From contig NZ_CP035382.1 in assembly GCF_006874705.1 (NCBI RefSeq), forward strand, positions 310,001 to 374,000: a stretch of DNA of 64,000 nt. The letters are read 5' to 3'. Made by a program: the position numbers and the translations under genes. Under the pieces are notes generated by a model. It was not told where the DNA came from, did not search any database, and saw nothing but the letters and a program-made list of their open reading frames with translations. The stretch's first letter is position 1. Each line of letters begins with the position of its first letter. This DNA comes from Leclercia adecarboxylata (lineage in GTDB: Bacteria > Pseudomonadota > Gammaproteobacteria > Enterobacterales > Enterobacteriaceae). Shown one piece after another: positions 48,485 through 58,890 of the stretch.

Positions 48485-48578
48485 GCTATCATCATTAACT
48501 TTATTTATTACCGTCATTCAAATTTGAATGTCTGTTTATCCCGAATTGAACCGAATGCAATGCATTCGGTTTTTTTTT
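48485..48578 (+). ncRNA. micF: MicF antisense RNA
   Basis: The first about 35 bases (starting GCTATCATCATTAACTTTAT) match E. coli micF exactly. These are the bases that pair with the ompF leader. The 3' end is a hairpin (ACCGAATGC/GCATTCGGT) followed by a long T-run. It is divergent from ompC and shares its OmpR region. With Hfq it represses ompF when OmpC is favoured. Confidence 0.93.
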
Positions 48579-48901
48579 ACCCTTCTTTACGCAAATTTAA
48601 AATATCTGTGCTACCCACCCGAAACTATAACGACTATTAATTAAATCTTAGGGTGCTATTTTTAGTCCTGAAAATTGAACGGGTAATTTAATTTCTTGTT
48701 TATTCGTGCTATTTTTCCACTATATTGTTAGTTATTTGTACAATTATGGTTTAACCGTACAGATTTAAGACAATCCTTTTCGTCTTGCGCAACAGGACGA
48801 AAAAGTCAGCCCCGGAAGTAGCGTGAGGCTGGAAATTCGATTATTACGCTTTATACTGCCCTATTCGCCTGAAGCGCAGCCATAACGGGTTAACCACATC
48901 A

Positions 48902-51574
48902 ATGAGTCAGTCTGAAACCACAGCCGCGAACAAATTCTCCCTGCTTCCGGGCAGCATTACCCGTTTCTTTCTTCTATTGATCGTTGTGCTGTTAGTGACC
49001 ATGGGCGTGATGGTGCAGAGCGCGGTGAACACCTGGTTAAAAGATAAAAGCTATCAGATTGTCGATATCAGCCACGCGCTGCATAAACGTATCGACACCT
49101 GGCGCTACGCAACCTGGCAGATTTACGACAACATCGCCGCCACGCCGACAACCGCATCCGCAGAAGGGCTGCAGGAGACGCGGCTGAAGCAGGATGTGTA
49201 TTATCTGGAGAAAACGCGGCGCAAAACCGAAGCCCTGATTTTCGGTTCGCACGACAGCGCCACGCTGGAAATGACCCAGCGCATGTCGACCTATCTTGAT
49301 ACGCTATGGGGAGCGGAGACCGTTCCCTGGTCGATGTACTATCTCAATGGTCAGGACAACAGCATGATCCTGATCTCCACCCTGCCGCTAAAAGATCTCT
49401 CCTCCGGTTTTAAAGAGTCGTCGGTGGGCACCGTTGTCGACTCCCGTCGCGCAGAGATGCTGCAGCAGGCCAATGCCCTGGATGAGCGTGAAAGTTTCTC
49501 TTCCCTGCGCCGCCTGGCCTGGCAAAATGGCTACTACTTTACCCTGCGCACTACCTTCAATCAGCCAGGGCATCTGGCAACGGTGGTGGCCTTCGATCTG
49601 CCGATCAACGATCTGATCCCCCCGGATATGCCGCTTGAGAGCTTCCGCCTGGAACAGGATTCCTCGGGGCAAAACCTGCGCGCGCCGACGGACAAAGAGA
49701 GCCCCGAAAGCGTCTCGATCTCCTTTAACGGATCGAAAATCGAGATTGCCTCCTCGCTGAACACGACCGGTATGCGCCTGGTCTGGCAGGTCCCTTTTGG
49801 TACCCTGTTGCTGGACACCCTGCAAAATATCCTGCTGCCGCTGCTGCTTAATATCGGCCTGCTGGCGCTGGCGCTGTTTGGTTACACCACCTTCCGCTCG
49901 CAGCCAGGCCGCCAGAGCGATGCCCCCGTCGCCGCAGGTACCAGCAACGAGCTGCGCGTGCTGCGCGCGCTCAATGAAGAGATTGTCTCGGTGCTGCCGC
50001 TCGGCCTGCTGGTACACGACCAGGAAGCCAACCGCACGGTGATCAGCAACAAAATCGCCGATCACCTGCTGCCGCACCTGAATCTGCAGAACATCACCAG
50101 CATGGCCGATCAGCATCAGGGCGTGATTCAGGCCACCATTAATAATGAGCTGTATGAGATCCGCCAGTTCCGCAGCCAGGTGGCGTCACGCACGCAGATC
50201 TTTATCATTCGCGATCAGGATCGCGAGGTGCTGGTGAATAAAAAGCTCAAACAGGCGCAAAGGCTGTATGAGAAGAACCAGCAGGGCCGCGCGGCCTTTA
50301 TGCAGAATATTGGCGATGCCTTTAAACTGCCTCTGAAGGCGCTGGCCAGCGAAGCGGCCCAGTTAACCAGCCCGGAAAGCCTGCAGCTGTCGGGGCATGC
50401 CGATACGCTGGTGCGGCTGGTGGATGAGATCCAGCTCGCCAATATGCTGGAAAATGACAGCTGGAAGAGCACCGCAACGCTGTTCTCGATTCAGGATCTG
50501 ATTGATGAAGTGGTGCCGGAAGTGCTGCCGGTGATCAAGCGTAAGGGACTGCAGCTGCTGATTAACAACCCGCTGCGGGCCAATGATGAACGCCACGGCG
50601 ACCGTGACGCGCTGCGTCGTATTCTGCTGATGCTGATCCAGTACGCGGTGACCACCACCCAGATCGGCAAAATTACGCTTGAGGTGAGCAGCGATGAATC
50701 AGCCGATGACCGTCTCACCTTCCGTATCCTTGATACCGGTGAAGGGGTTACGGCCAGTGAAATCGACAACCTGCACTTCCCGTTCCTGAATGATACTCAG
50801 AGCGATAATTACGGCAAAGCCAACGCTCTCACCTTCTGGCTGTGCGATCAGCTGGCGCGTAAGCTTGGCGGCCACCTGAATATTAAAGCCCGTGAATCGC
50901 TGGGCACCCGTTATTCACTGCACGTCAAAATGCCGGCCACGCCGCAGGAAGCAGAGGATGATGAGGGCCTGCTGGACGAGGTAGTGATCATGGTGGATGT
51001 GACGTCGAATGAGATCCGCAGTATCGTGGTTCGCCAGCTGGAAAACTGGGGTGCGACCTGTATTTCCCCGGACGAAAGGCTGGCAAGTCAAGAATATGAT
51101 CTCTTTTTAACGGATAATCCGTCTAATCTTACTGCCTCAGGCTTGCTTTTAAGCGATGATGAGCCTGGCGTGCGAAAAATTGGCCCCGGCCAGGTGCGCG
51201 TCAACTTTAATATGAGCAATGCGATGCAGGAAGCTGTACTACAACTAATAGAGGAGCAGCTGGCGCAGGAAACGATCCCGGAATCCCCACTGGGCGGCAA
51301 TGAAAATGCCGAACTGCAGGCCAGCGGCTATTATTCTCTCTTCGTAGACACAGTACCAGATGATGTTAAGAGGTTGTATACTGAATCCGCCGCGAACGAC
51401 TTCGCAGCGCTGGCTCAGACAGCACACCGGCTCAAAGGGGTGTTTGCCATGCTTAATCTGGTTCCAGGCAAGCAATTATGTGAAACGCTGGAACATCTTA
51501 TTCGTGAGAAAGATGCCGCCAGCATAGAAAAATACATCAGCGACATTGACGACTATGTCAAAAGCTTGCTGTAG
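48902..51574 (+). CDS. rcsD: Rcs phosphorelay intermediate RcsD
   Basis: An 890-residue inner-membrane phosphotransferase (E. coli 890). It has two membrane helices (about residues 20-40 and 305-325) around a periplasmic domain, a kinase-like domain lacking the phospho-accepting His, an ABL domain, and a C-terminal HPt domain with His842 in AQTAHRLKGVFAML. It passes phosphate from RcsC to RcsB in response to envelope stress. rcsB begins 16 bases after its stop. Confidence 0.97.
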   Translation: MSQSETTAANKFSLLPGSITRFFLLLIVVLLVTMGVMVQSAVNTWLKDKSYQIVDISHALHKRIDTWRYATWQIYDNIAATPTTASAEGLQETRLKQDVYYLEKTRRKTEALIFGSHDSATLEMTQRMSTYLDTLWGAETVPWSMYYLNGQDNSMILISTLPLKDLSSGFKESSVGTVVDSRRAEMLQQANALDERESFSSLRRLAWQNGYYFTLRTTFNQPGHLATVVAFDLPINDLIPPDMPLESFRLEQDSSGQNLRAPTDKESPESVSISFNGSKIEIASSLNTTGMRLVWQVPFGTLLLDTLQNILLPLLLNIGLLALALFGYTTFRSQPGRQSDAPVAAGTSNELRVLRALNEEIVSVLPLGLLVHDQEANRTVISNKIADHLLPHLNLQNITSMADQHQGVIQATINNELYEIRQFRSQVASRTQIFIIRDQDREVLVNKKLKQAQRLYEKNQQGRAAFMQNIGDAFKLPLKALASEAAQLTSPESLQLSGHADTLVRLVDEIQLANMLENDSWKSTATLFSIQDLIDEVVPEVLPVIKRKGLQLLINNPLRANDERHGDRDALRRILLMLIQYAVTTTQIGKITLEVSSDESADDRLTFRILDTGEGVTASEIDNLHFPFLNDTQSDNYGKANALTFWLCDQLARKLGGHLNIKARESLGTRYSLHVKMPATPQEAEDDEGLLDEVVIMVDVTSNEIRSIVVRQLENWGATCISPDERLASQEYDLFLTDNPSNLTASGLLLSDDEPGVRKIGPGQVRVNFNMSNAMQEAVLQLIEEQLAQETIPESPLGGNENAELQASGYYSLFVDTVPDDVKRLYTESAANDFAALAQTAHRLKGVFAMLNLVPGKQLCETLEHLIREKDAASIEKYISDIDDYVKSLL

Positions 51575-51590
51575 CAAGGTAGCCCTATAC

Positions 51591-52241
51591 ATGAACAATA
51601 TGAACGTAATTATTGCCGATGACCATCCGATTGTACTGTTCGGTATTCGCAAATCACTTGAACAGATCGAGTGGGTGAATGTAGTCGGCGAATTTGAAGA
51701 TTCCACAGCACTGATTAATAACCTGCCAAAACTTGATGCGCACGTGCTCATCACCGACCTTTCCATGCCTGGAGATAAATACGGTGACGGGATTACGCTT
51801 ATCAAATACATCAAGCGTCACTTCCCAAGTATTTCGATCATCGTGCTGACCATGAACAACAACCCGGCAATTTTAAGTGCCGTTCTGGATCTCGATATTG
51901 AAGGGATTGTCCTGAAACAGGGCGCACCAACCGATCTGCCAAAAGCGCTGGCCGCGCTGCAGAAAGGGAAGAAATTTACCCCGGAAAGCGTCTCCCGCCT
52001 GCTGGAAAAAATCAGCGCTGGCGGCTACGGCGACAAACGTCTGTCGCCGAAAGAGAGCGAAGTGTTGCGTCTGTTCGCCGAAGGTTTCCTGGTTACCGAG
52101 ATTGCCAAGAAGCTGAACCGCAGCATCAAGACCATCAGTAGCCAGAAAAAATCCGCGATGATGAAACTGGGCGTAGAAAACGATATCGCCCTGCTGAACT
52201 ACCTCTCTTCCGTGACGCTGAGTCCTGCTGATAAAGAGTAG
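51591..52241 (+). CDS. rcsB: Rcs response regulator RcsB
   Basis: A 216-residue NarL/FixJ-type regulator, nearly identical to E. coli RcsB. The receiver domain has Asp56 in HVLITDLSMPGD, and the LuxR-type helix-turn-helix is in SPKESEVLRLFAEGFLVTEIAKK. It controls capsule, motility and envelope genes. The start at 51591 (MNNMNVIIADDHP) gives the E. coli length; the frame from 51546 overlaps rcsD and is rejected. Confidence 0.98.
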   Translation: MNNMNVIIADDHPIVLFGIRKSLEQIEWVNVVGEFEDSTALINNLPKLDAHVLITDLSMPGDKYGDGITLIKYIKRHFPSISIIVLTMNNNPAILSAVLDLDIEGIVLKQGAPTDLPKALAALQKGKKFTPESVSRLLEKISAGGYGDKRLSPKESEVLRLFAEGFLVTEIAKKLNRSIKTISSQKKSAMMKLGVENDIALLNYLSSVTLSPADKE

Positions 52242-52252
52242 TTGTGCAAAAC

Positions 52253-52321
52253 GCCGGGTGGCGCTGACGCTTACCCGGCCTACACTGCCCGTAGGCCCGC
52301 GCAAGCGAAGCGCCGCCGGGC
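52253..52321. repeat. BIME-like pair of REP elements
   Basis: Two REP units in opposite orientation: one starting GCCGGGTGGCGCTGACGCTT (52253-52283), the other starting GTAGGCCCGCGCAAGCGAAG (52291-52321). They lie between the convergent rcsB and rcsC genes. Confidence 0.8.
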
Positions 52322-52323
52322 AA

Positions 52324-52353
52324 TAAAAAAAGCCCAGAAATGGGCTTTTTTTT
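52324..52353. terminator. Bidirectional terminator between rcsB and rcsC
   Basis: AAAAAGCCCA-GAAA-TGGGCTTTTT is flanked by A-run and T-run. It overlaps the last codons of rcsC. Confidence 0.85.
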
Positions 52354-55198
52354 ATCCCCGCGTCTTCCTCACCCGCTCCGCATACACCGACAGCGTCTGT
52401 TTGAGCACGTCCAGCGTTACCGGCTTGGAAAGACAGCTATCCATTCCCGACTCCAGGCAACGCTGCTTCTCTTCCGCCAGCGCGTTAGCGGTGACGCCCA
52501 CCACCGGCAGGGTCAGGCCCAGTTGGCGAATACGCTGGGTCAGGCGATAGCCGTCCATGTTCGGCATGTTCACATCGCTCAGAACGATGTCGATGTGGTT
52601 TTTACTCAGAACGTTCAGCGCGTCCACACCATCATTAGCGGTTTTGCACTGATAGCCCAACGAGCCCAGCTGATCGGCCAGCAGACGACGGTTAATTGGA
52701 TGGTCATCCACCACCAGGATCATCATGTCTTCATTCAGCGACTGCGCCGATTCCGGCGACGGCAGCGCCGTCGAGCCATCGCCTGCATCCATTTCCACGC
52801 GGTAGATCCGCGCCAGCAGCGCAATCAGTTCGTGCGGCGAGGCTACGCTGTTCACCCACTCACCATGGGCGCGCTCCTGGGCAATACCGATATGGCGACG
52901 GCAGAAGATCACCGCTGCTTTGCCCTGCCACGGCTGCTTCAGCTCATCGTCGGTGATGAGCATATCTTCCGCGTCCGGCGTTTGTCCGGCGTAGCGCGCC
53001 ACGCGAATACCGTGCGGCGTCAGAAGGGATTCCAGGTAGGCATACAGCGAGGCGTTATTGACCGCCAGCCAGCAGCGTTTGTCGCTTAATCCATCCACCA
53101 GCCCAGTGGTCGGTGACTGCGCCGCATAGAGCGGAATGCGGATGGTGAACTGGCTGCCCATACCCGGCTCAGTATCCACCGAGATATCGCCGTCCATCAT
53201 GCTGATCAGTTTTTCACAAATCGCCAGCCCCAGCCCTGTACCCTGGAAGTTTCGCTGAACTCCCGTCCCCACCTGGAAGAACGGGTCGAAGAGTTTGACC
53301 ACCTCTTTGGCCGGAATACCTACCCCGGTGTCACGCACGCGAATGCTCAGGTAGTCCCCTGCCCTGGAGACATGCATTACAATGCAGCCCATGTCGGTGA
53401 ACTTAATGGCGTTGCTGAGCAGGTTGGAGATCACCTGTTGCAGGCGCATTGGATCGCCTTGCAGCGATACCGGCACGTCCGGTTCAATAAAGCAGTACAG
53501 CCCCAGCTGCTTACGCACCACCAGCGGCAGGTAGTTGGCGCTGATATGGTTCATCACCTCGCGTGGGGAGAATTCACGCGGTTCAATTTTCAGCTGCTCG
53601 GACTCGATCTTGGAAAAGTCGAGAATATCGCTGATGATTTTCAGCAGCAGGCTGGAGGAGTTATTCATCGCCGTCACCAGACGGTCAACGCCCCGCGGCA
53701 GCTCTTTGGTCTGCAGCAGATCGAGGTTACCGATAATCCCGTATAGCGGGGTGCGCAGCTCGTGGCTGACGGTGGCGAGGAACATCGATTTCGACTGGCT
53801 GGCCTGTTCAGCCGACTGAGCCATATCCTGCAACGACTCTTCCATTTTGACGCGCGCGGAGACATCCACCAGCACGCAGATGGCGACGTTCTCATTGCGA
53901 TAGCGCGAGTGCACAAAGCTGATCTGCAGGTTGGTGTTGCTGCTGGTCAGCACGTCGACGAAGTTGACCTGCTGCCCGCAGATAATTTGCGTCAGCCGTT
54001 GCCGGTCCTCATGAGTCAACATATTCAGGTAGTTATGCGCCAGCTCGTTACTGAGGATATTGGTGCCGTCCAGGGTGCGCAGAATACAGATCCCTACCGG
54101 CGCAGAGGCAACAATCTTGCGGTTAAACTGCTCATGCTCTTCGAGGCGCTGGGCGTCGATTTCCGCCGGGATAAAGATTTTGCGCTCGTACATCCGCGCG
54201 AGAGTAAACAAGGCAATCCCCACCAGCACGTTCAGCAACACCGAGTTGAGGATCAGCATGCGGATACGCTCCAGCACCAGATCCACCGGCACGGAATAGA
54301 CGATGCTCAGCGACGAAGGCGGCAGGCTCTTTTTCAGCACCAGGTCGCGGAAACCGGAGGTATAACCAAACCAGGAACGCTCCTGCATCCAGCGAGGGTC
54401 AACCTTGAGGCGGGTTTCCGGCCCCGCCAGCGAGATAAGCGCATGGCCGTTTTCATCGAGAATGGTCACGCCCATTGGCAAATTGCCAGGGGTGAAAAAG
54501 TTTTCCATGCGGATAGTCTGCTCGGTGCCGAGCATCGCCTGCAGGCGGTTTGCCAGGTAGACCGGCGTCATCGCGTAGAAGTACCCTACTCCTGGACGTG
54601 GGCCCTGGCTGATCCAGAACAGATTATTGCTGCGCTCATCCTGCGGGGCATTCCGGTATTTCATGATCCGCTCGTGCAGGCTTTTCAGGGCGTTGTCACG
54701 ATCCACCGGCACGTCACGCAGGCCAAAGTTGGCCATACAAAGGTTTTCGCTGCCAATCAGAAAGACCCGGTTCAGATCGTAGGCTGCCGAGAAGTTGTCG
54801 CGCCAGTAGCGCATAAACCAGGCCAGCGACTCCAGCGAACCTCGCCATGCTGAACCCATCGCCGAGCAGTCAGAATCGGGGAACAGCGGCTCAAAATTGG
54901 GCACCTCGGTTTTGCTGTCGCGCCCGCGGCTGGCCAGTACGCCATTTTCTGCCGTCAGACGGTTCTCAGCGATATACTTGAGCTCCTTCATGACGTCGGC
55001 GGTGCGCTGAATATAGCGCTGGGACTGATCGTAACTGAGGTTGAACTCCTGACGGATCTCCGACTCCTTCTGGTGCAGCGCGTTGACGATGTAAAACACC
55101 GAAAACAGGGCGATCAGCACCCAGATCAGGAGCGCCAGCGCCCGAAATAGATAGCGAGAGACTTTCAGCGTGGTTCGAAAGGAGACGAGGTATTTCAA
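52352..55198 (-). CDS. rcsC: Rcs hybrid sensor kinase RcsC
   Basis: A 948-residue hybrid histidine kinase (E. coli 949) with two membrane helices (residues about 20-40 and 313-335) around a periplasmic domain, a PAS-like segment, a HisKA domain with the phospho-His in TVSHELRTPLYG, an ATPase domain (GTGLGLAIC, a glycine-rich G2 box), the ABL domain, and a C-terminal receiver with the phospho-Asp in IVLSDVNMPNMDG. It responds to RcsF/IgaA signals and starts the Rcs relay. It is convergent with rcsDB. Confidence 0.97.
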   Translation of the reverse strand: MKYLVSFRTTLKVSRYLFRALALLIWVLIALFSVFYIVNALHQKESEIRQEFNLSYDQSQRYIQRTADVMKELKYIAENRLTAENGVLASRGRDSKTEVPNFEPLFPDSDCSAMGSAWRGSLESLAWFMRYWRDNFSAAYDLNRVFLIGSENLCMANFGLRDVPVDRDNALKSLHERIMKYRNAPQDERSNNLFWISQGPRPGVGYFYAMTPVYLANRLQAMLGTEQTIRMENFFTPGNLPMGVTILDENGHALISLAGPETRLKVDPRWMQERSWFGYTSGFRDLVLKKSLPPSSLSIVYSVPVDLVLERIRMLILNSVLLNVLVGIALFTLARMYERKIFIPAEIDAQRLEEHEQFNRKIVASAPVGICILRTLDGTNILSNELAHNYLNMLTHEDRQRLTQIICGQQVNFVDVLTSSNTNLQISFVHSRYRNENVAICVLVDVSARVKMEESLQDMAQSAEQASQSKSMFLATVSHELRTPLYGIIGNLDLLQTKELPRGVDRLVTAMNNSSSLLLKIISDILDFSKIESEQLKIEPREFSPREVMNHISANYLPLVVRKQLGLYCFIEPDVPVSLQGDPMRLQQVISNLLSNAIKFTDMGCIVMHVSRAGDYLSIRVRDTGVGIPAKEVVKLFDPFFQVGTGVQRNFQGTGLGLAICEKLISMMDGDISVDTEPGMGSQFTIRIPLYAAQSPTTGLVDGLSDKRCWLAVNNASLYAYLESLLTPHGIRVARYAGQTPDAEDMLITDDELKQPWQGKAAVIFCRRHIGIAQERAHGEWVNSVASPHELIALLARIYRVEMDAGDGSTALPSPESAQSLNEDMMILVVDDHPINRRLLADQLGSLGYQCKTANDGVDALNVLSKNHIDIVLSDVNMPNMDGYRLTQRIRQLGLTLPVVGVTANALAEEKQRCLESGMDSCLSKPVTLDVLKQTLSVYAERVRKTRG

Positions 55199-55304
55199 GG
55201 GGGCGAGGCTCCGCCATCAGGGTCAAAAGGAATGGCTTAAGGTAGCGGTAAACGGGCGCGGTCGCAATGTTCGGTTGTCTGCAATTGCGTGTAGCTGCAA
55301 AAGA

Positions 55305-55326
55305 AAAGGGCCGGAGACCGGCCCTT
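55305..55326 (-). terminator. Terminator of gyrA
   Basis: AAGGGCCGG (55306-55314) pairs with CCGGCCCTT (55318-55326), with A-rich sequence on the left. It lies 16 bases past the gyrA stop. Confidence 0.85.
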
Positions 55327-55341
55327 TATCGTCAGATGACA

Positions 55342-57978
55342 TTACTCTTCAGCGTCATCCGCTACATCGTCGTCGGTGTCGGCTTCGGGTGCGATCTCAT
55401 CATCACCTTCCGCTACGCTGCCGTCGATAGAGTCGAGCTCTTCGTCATCCACCGGCTCAGCAACGCGCTGCAGACCCACCACGTTTTCATCTTCCGCGGT
55501 ACGGATGAGGATCACGCCCTGGGTGTTACGGCCCACCACACTGATCTCTGACACGCGGGTACGCACCAGCGTACCCGCATCGGTGATCATCATGATCTGG
55601 TCGGTATCATCAACCTGCACCGCACCAACAACGGAGCCGTTACGCTCGGTCACTTTGATCGAGATAACGCCCTGCGTGCCGCGGGACTTGGTTGGATACT
55701 CGTCCTGGGCAGTACGTTTACCGTAGCCATTCTGCGTAACGGTCAGGATCGCTCCCTCGCCGCGCGGAACAATCAGGGAGACGACGCTGTCTTCGCCCGC
55801 CAGTTTGATGCCGCGCACGCCGGTCGCGGTACGACCCATGGCGCGCACTGCGCTCTCTTTGAAGCGCACGACTTTACCGGCGGCAGAGAACAGCATCACT
55901 TCGTCGGAACCGGAGGTCAGATCCACACCAATTAGTTCGTCGCCTTCGTTCAGGTTGACGGCAATAATGCCGGCAGAACGCGGACGGCTGAATTCGGTCA
56001 GGGCGGTCTTCTTCACCGTGCCGCTGGCGGTCGCCATAAACACGTTCACGCCTTCCGCGTACTCGCGAACCGGCAGAATAGCGGTGATACGCTCGTTCTG
56101 CTCCAGCGGCAGCAGGTTGACGATTGGACGTCCACGCGCGCCACGGCTCGCTTCCGGCAGCTGATAAACCTTCATCCAGTACAGACGACCCCGGCTGGAG
56201 AAGCAGAGGATGGTGTCGTGGGTGTTGGCCACCAGCAGGCGGTCAATAAAGTCTTCTTCTTTAATACGTGCCGCTGACTTGCCTTTACCGCCACGACGCT
56301 GTGCTTCGTAGTCGGTTAACGGCTGGTACTTCACGTAGCCCTGGTGAGACAGGGTCACAACAACGTCTTCCTGGTTGATCAGGTCTTCGATGTTGATATC
56401 AGCGCTGTTCGCCGTGATTTCGGTGCGACGCTCATCGCCGAACTGATCGCGGACCAGCTCCAGCTCTTCACGGATCACTTCCATCAGACGATCGGCGCTG
56501 CCCAGGATATGCAGCAGTTCAGCAATCTGTGCCAGCAGCTCTTTGTACTCGTCGAGCAGTTTTTCGTGCTCAAGGCCGGTCAGTTTCTGCAGACGCAGAT
56601 CCAGAATCGCCTGAGCCTGCTGCTCGGTCAGCCAGTATTTGCCATCGCGAATACCGTACTGCGGCTCCAGCCACTCAGGACGCGCGGCGTCGTCACCGGC
56701 ACGCTCCAGCATGGAAGAGACGTTGCCCAGATCCCACGGCTGCGCGATCAGGCCCGCTTTCGCTTCGGCAGGGGTTGGTGCACGACGAATCAGCTCGATG
56801 ATCGGATCGATGTTCGCCAGCGCAACCGCCAGCGCTTCAAGGATGTGCGCGCGATCGCGGGCTTTACGCAGTTCGAAAATGGTACGACGGGTCACCACTT
56901 CACGGCGGTGACGCACGAACGCGCTCAGAATGTCTTTCAGGTTCATGATCTTCGGCTGACCATGGTGCAGCGCAACCATGTTGATGCCGAAGGAGACCTG
57001 AAGCTGAGTCAGGGAGTACAGGTTGTTAAGAACCACTTCCCCTACCGCGTCACGTTTGATCTCAATCACGATGCGCATGCCGTCTTTGTCAGACTCATCA
57101 CGCAGCGCGCTGATCCCTTCAATACGTTTCTCTTTAACCAGCTCGGCAACCTTCTCGATCAGGCGCGCTTTGTTCACCTGATACGGAATTTCGTGGACGA
57201 TAATAGTCTCACGGCCGGTTTTCGCGTCGGCTTCGACTTCGGCGCGGGCACGAATATAGATCTTGCCGCGACCGGTACGGTACGCTTCTTCAATACCGCG
57301 ACGGCCATTAATGATGGCGGCGGTCGGGAAGTCCGGGCCCGGGATGTGTTCCATCAGCCCTTCAACGCTGATCTCTTCATCGTCAATATAGGCCAGACAG
57401 CCGTTGATCACTTCCGTGATGTTGTGCGGTGGAATGTTGGTGGCCATACCTACGGCGATACCGGAAGAACCGTTTACCAGCAGGTTAGGGATCTTGGTTG
57501 GCATCACATCAGGAATGCGCTCGGTGCCGTCGTAGTTATCGACGAAATCAACGGTTTCTTTTTCCAGATCGGCCATCAGCTCATGGGCGATTTTCGACAT
57601 ACGGATTTCCGTATAACGCATCGCCGCGGCGGAGTCGCCGTCGACAGAACCGAAGTTACCCTGACCATCAACCAGCATGTAACGCAGTGAGAATGGCTGT
57701 GCCATACGGACGATGGTGTCATAAACTGCAGTATCACCATGGGGGTGATATTTACCGATTACGTCACCAACGACACGGGCAGATTTTTTGTAGGCTTTAT
57801 TCCAGTCATTGCCCAATACGTTCATGGCGTATAGTACGCGACGGTGTACCGGCTTAAGTCCATCGCGGACATCCGGCAGCGCACGGCCAACAATGACCGA
57901 CATCGCATAATCCAGATAGGAGCTCTTCAGCTCTTCCTCGATGTTAACCGGTGTAATTTCTCTCGCAAGGTCGCTCAT
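55342..57978 (-). CDS. gyrA: DNA gyrase subunit A
   Basis: An 878-residue type II topoisomerase subunit (E. coli 875) that introduces negative supercoils with GyrB. The N-terminal breakage-reunion domain contains the catalytic Tyr in [12 protein letters not shown], and the C-terminal beta-pinwheel has the GyrA box QRRGGKG followed by an acidic tail. The quinolone-resistance region reads [16 protein letters not shown]: codon 83 is ACT (Thr) and codon 87 Asp. E. coli has Ser83; Thr83 occurs naturally in some Enterobacteriaceae. In this genome it directly follows rcsC. Confidence 0.98.
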   Translation of the reverse strand: MSDLAREITPVNIEEELKSSYLDYAMSVIVGRALPDVRDGLKPVHRRVLYAMNVLGNDWNKAYKKSARVVGDVIGKYHPHGDTAVYDTIVRMAQPFSLRYMLVDGQGNFGSVDGDSAAAMRYTEIRMSKIAHELMADLEKETVDFVDNYDGTERIPDVMPTKIPNLLVNGSSGIAVGMATNIPPHNITEVINGCLAYIDDEEISVEGLMEHIPGPDFPTAAIINGRRGIEEAYRTGRGKIYIRARAEVEADAKTGRETIIVHEIPYQVNKARLIEKVAELVKEKRIEGISALRDESDKDGMRIVIEIKRDAVGEVVLNNLYSLTQLQVSFGINMVALHHGQPKIMNLKDILSAFVRHRREVVTRRTIFELRKARDRAHILEALAVALANIDPIIELIRRAPTPAEAKAGLIAQPWDLGNVSSMLERAGDDAARPEWLEPQYGIRDGKYWLTEQQAQAILDLRLQKLTGLEHEKLLDEYKELLAQIAELLHILGSADRLMEVIREELELVRDQFGDERRTEITANSADINIEDLINQEDVVVTLSHQGYVKYQPLTDYEAQRRGGKGKSAARIKEEDFIDRLLVANTHDTILCFSSRGRLYWMKVYQLPEASRGARGRPIVNLLPLEQNERITAILPVREYAEGVNVFMATASGTVKKTALTEFSRPRSAGIIAVNLNEGDELIGVDLTSGSDEVMLFSAAGKVVRFKESAVRAMGRTATGVRGIKLAGEDSVVSLIVPRGEGAILTVTQNGYGKRTAQDEYPTKSRGTQGVISIKVTERNGSVVGAVQVDDTDQIMMITDAGTLVRTRVSEISVVGRNTQGVILIRTAEDENVVGLQRVAEPVDDEELDSIDGSVAEGDDEIAPEADTDDDVADDAEE

Positions 57979-58110
57979 CTAACCGCTATCCCTCTACTGT
58001 ATCCCGGATTCAAAGGTCGGAAATTATAACACACCCGCTCAGGTTTAAACTAATTTGCTTTGTTATCCTGATATACTTCCTCGTCTTTAAATTACGGAGT
58101 AAAAGCGTCC

Positions 58111-58839
58111 ATGAATGCGGAAAAATCCCCGGTGGCTCCCAACGTTGACCATGAAGAGATCGCTAAATTCGAAGCCGTCGCCTCGCGCTGGTGGGATCTT
58201 GAAGGTGAGTTCAAACCCCTGCACCGCATTAACCCCCTGCGTCTGGGCTATATCGCGGAGCGTTCCGGCGGCCTGTTCGGTAAAAAGGTGCTCGATGTAG
58301 GCTGCGGCGGCGGCATTCTCGCCGAGAGCATGGCGCGCGAAGGCGCCACGGTGACCGGACTGGATATGGGCTTCGAGCCGCTGCAGGTGGCGCGACTGCA
58401 TGCGCTGGAAAGCGGCATTCAGGTAGAGTATATGCAGGAAACGGTTGAGGAGCACGCCGCAAAGCATGCCCATCAGTTTGACGTCGTCACCTGCATGGAG
58501 ATGCTGGAGCACGTTCCCGACCCGCAATCGGTAGTCAAAGCCTGTGCGGCGCTGGTAAAGCCGGGCGGTCAGGTGTTCTTCTCCACTATCAACCGCAACG
58601 GTAAGGCGTGGCTGATGGCGGTGGTCGGCGCGGAGTACGTGCTGCGGATGGTGCCAAAAGGTACGCATGACGTGAAAAAATTCATCAAACCGGCGGAATT
58701 ACTGAGCTGGGTTGACGGCACGTGGCTGAAAGAGCAGCACATGACCGGTCTGCATTACAATCCTCTGACCGACAAGTTCAAACTGGCGCCGGGCGTGGAC
58801 GTGAACTACATGCTCCATACCACCGCAAAAAAAGACTAA
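58111..58839 (+). CDS. ubiG: Ubiquinone biosynthesis O-methyltransferase
   Basis: A 242-residue SAM-dependent methyltransferase that performs both O-methylations in ubiquinone synthesis. SAM motif I is [19 protein letters not shown], followed by the [12 protein letters not shown] motif. The N-terminal [22 protein letters not shown] segment is characteristic. Divergent from gyrA, and followed by its own terminator. Confidence 0.97.
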   Translation: MNAEKSPVAPNVDHEEIAKFEAVASRWWDLEGEFKPLHRINPLRLGYIAERSGGLFGKKVLDVGCGGGILAESMAREGATVTGLDMGFEPLQVARLHALESGIQVEYMQETVEEHAAKHAHQFDVVTCMEMLEHVPDPQSVVKACAALVKPGGQVFFSTINRNGKAWLMAVVGAEYVLRMVPKGTHDVKKFIKPAELLSWVDGTWLKEQHMTGLHYNPLTDKFKLAPGVDVNYMLHTTAKKD

Positions 58840-58862
58840 GAATATCCACTCTTTTTCTAACG

Positions 58863-58890
58863 AATGCGCAACCCCCCGTTGCGCATTTTT
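58863..58890 (+). terminator. Terminator of ubiG
   Basis: AATGCGCAAC and GTTGCGCATT form a stem with a C-rich loop, followed by a T-run, 24 bases past the ubiG stop. Confidence 0.85.

Larger units (their letters stand above)
48162..48901. other. ompC-rcsD intergenic region
   Basis: This AT-rich 740-base region holds the ompC leader and promoter with OmpR boxes (48288-48330), the divergent micF gene (48485-48578) and the rcsD promoter. No coding sequence was recognised; a 76-codon frame at 48287-48517 overlaps micF and the OmpR sites and is rejected. Confidence 0.7.

Noticed and set aside
48287..48517. A 76-codon minus-strand frame between ompC and micF
   Set aside because: It overlaps the OmpR boxes and the 5' part of micF and has no homology.
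57730..57732. GyrA Thr83 as proof of quinolone resistance
   Set aside because: Thr at this position is the natural state in several Enterobacteriaceae, so resistance cannot be claimed from this sequence.
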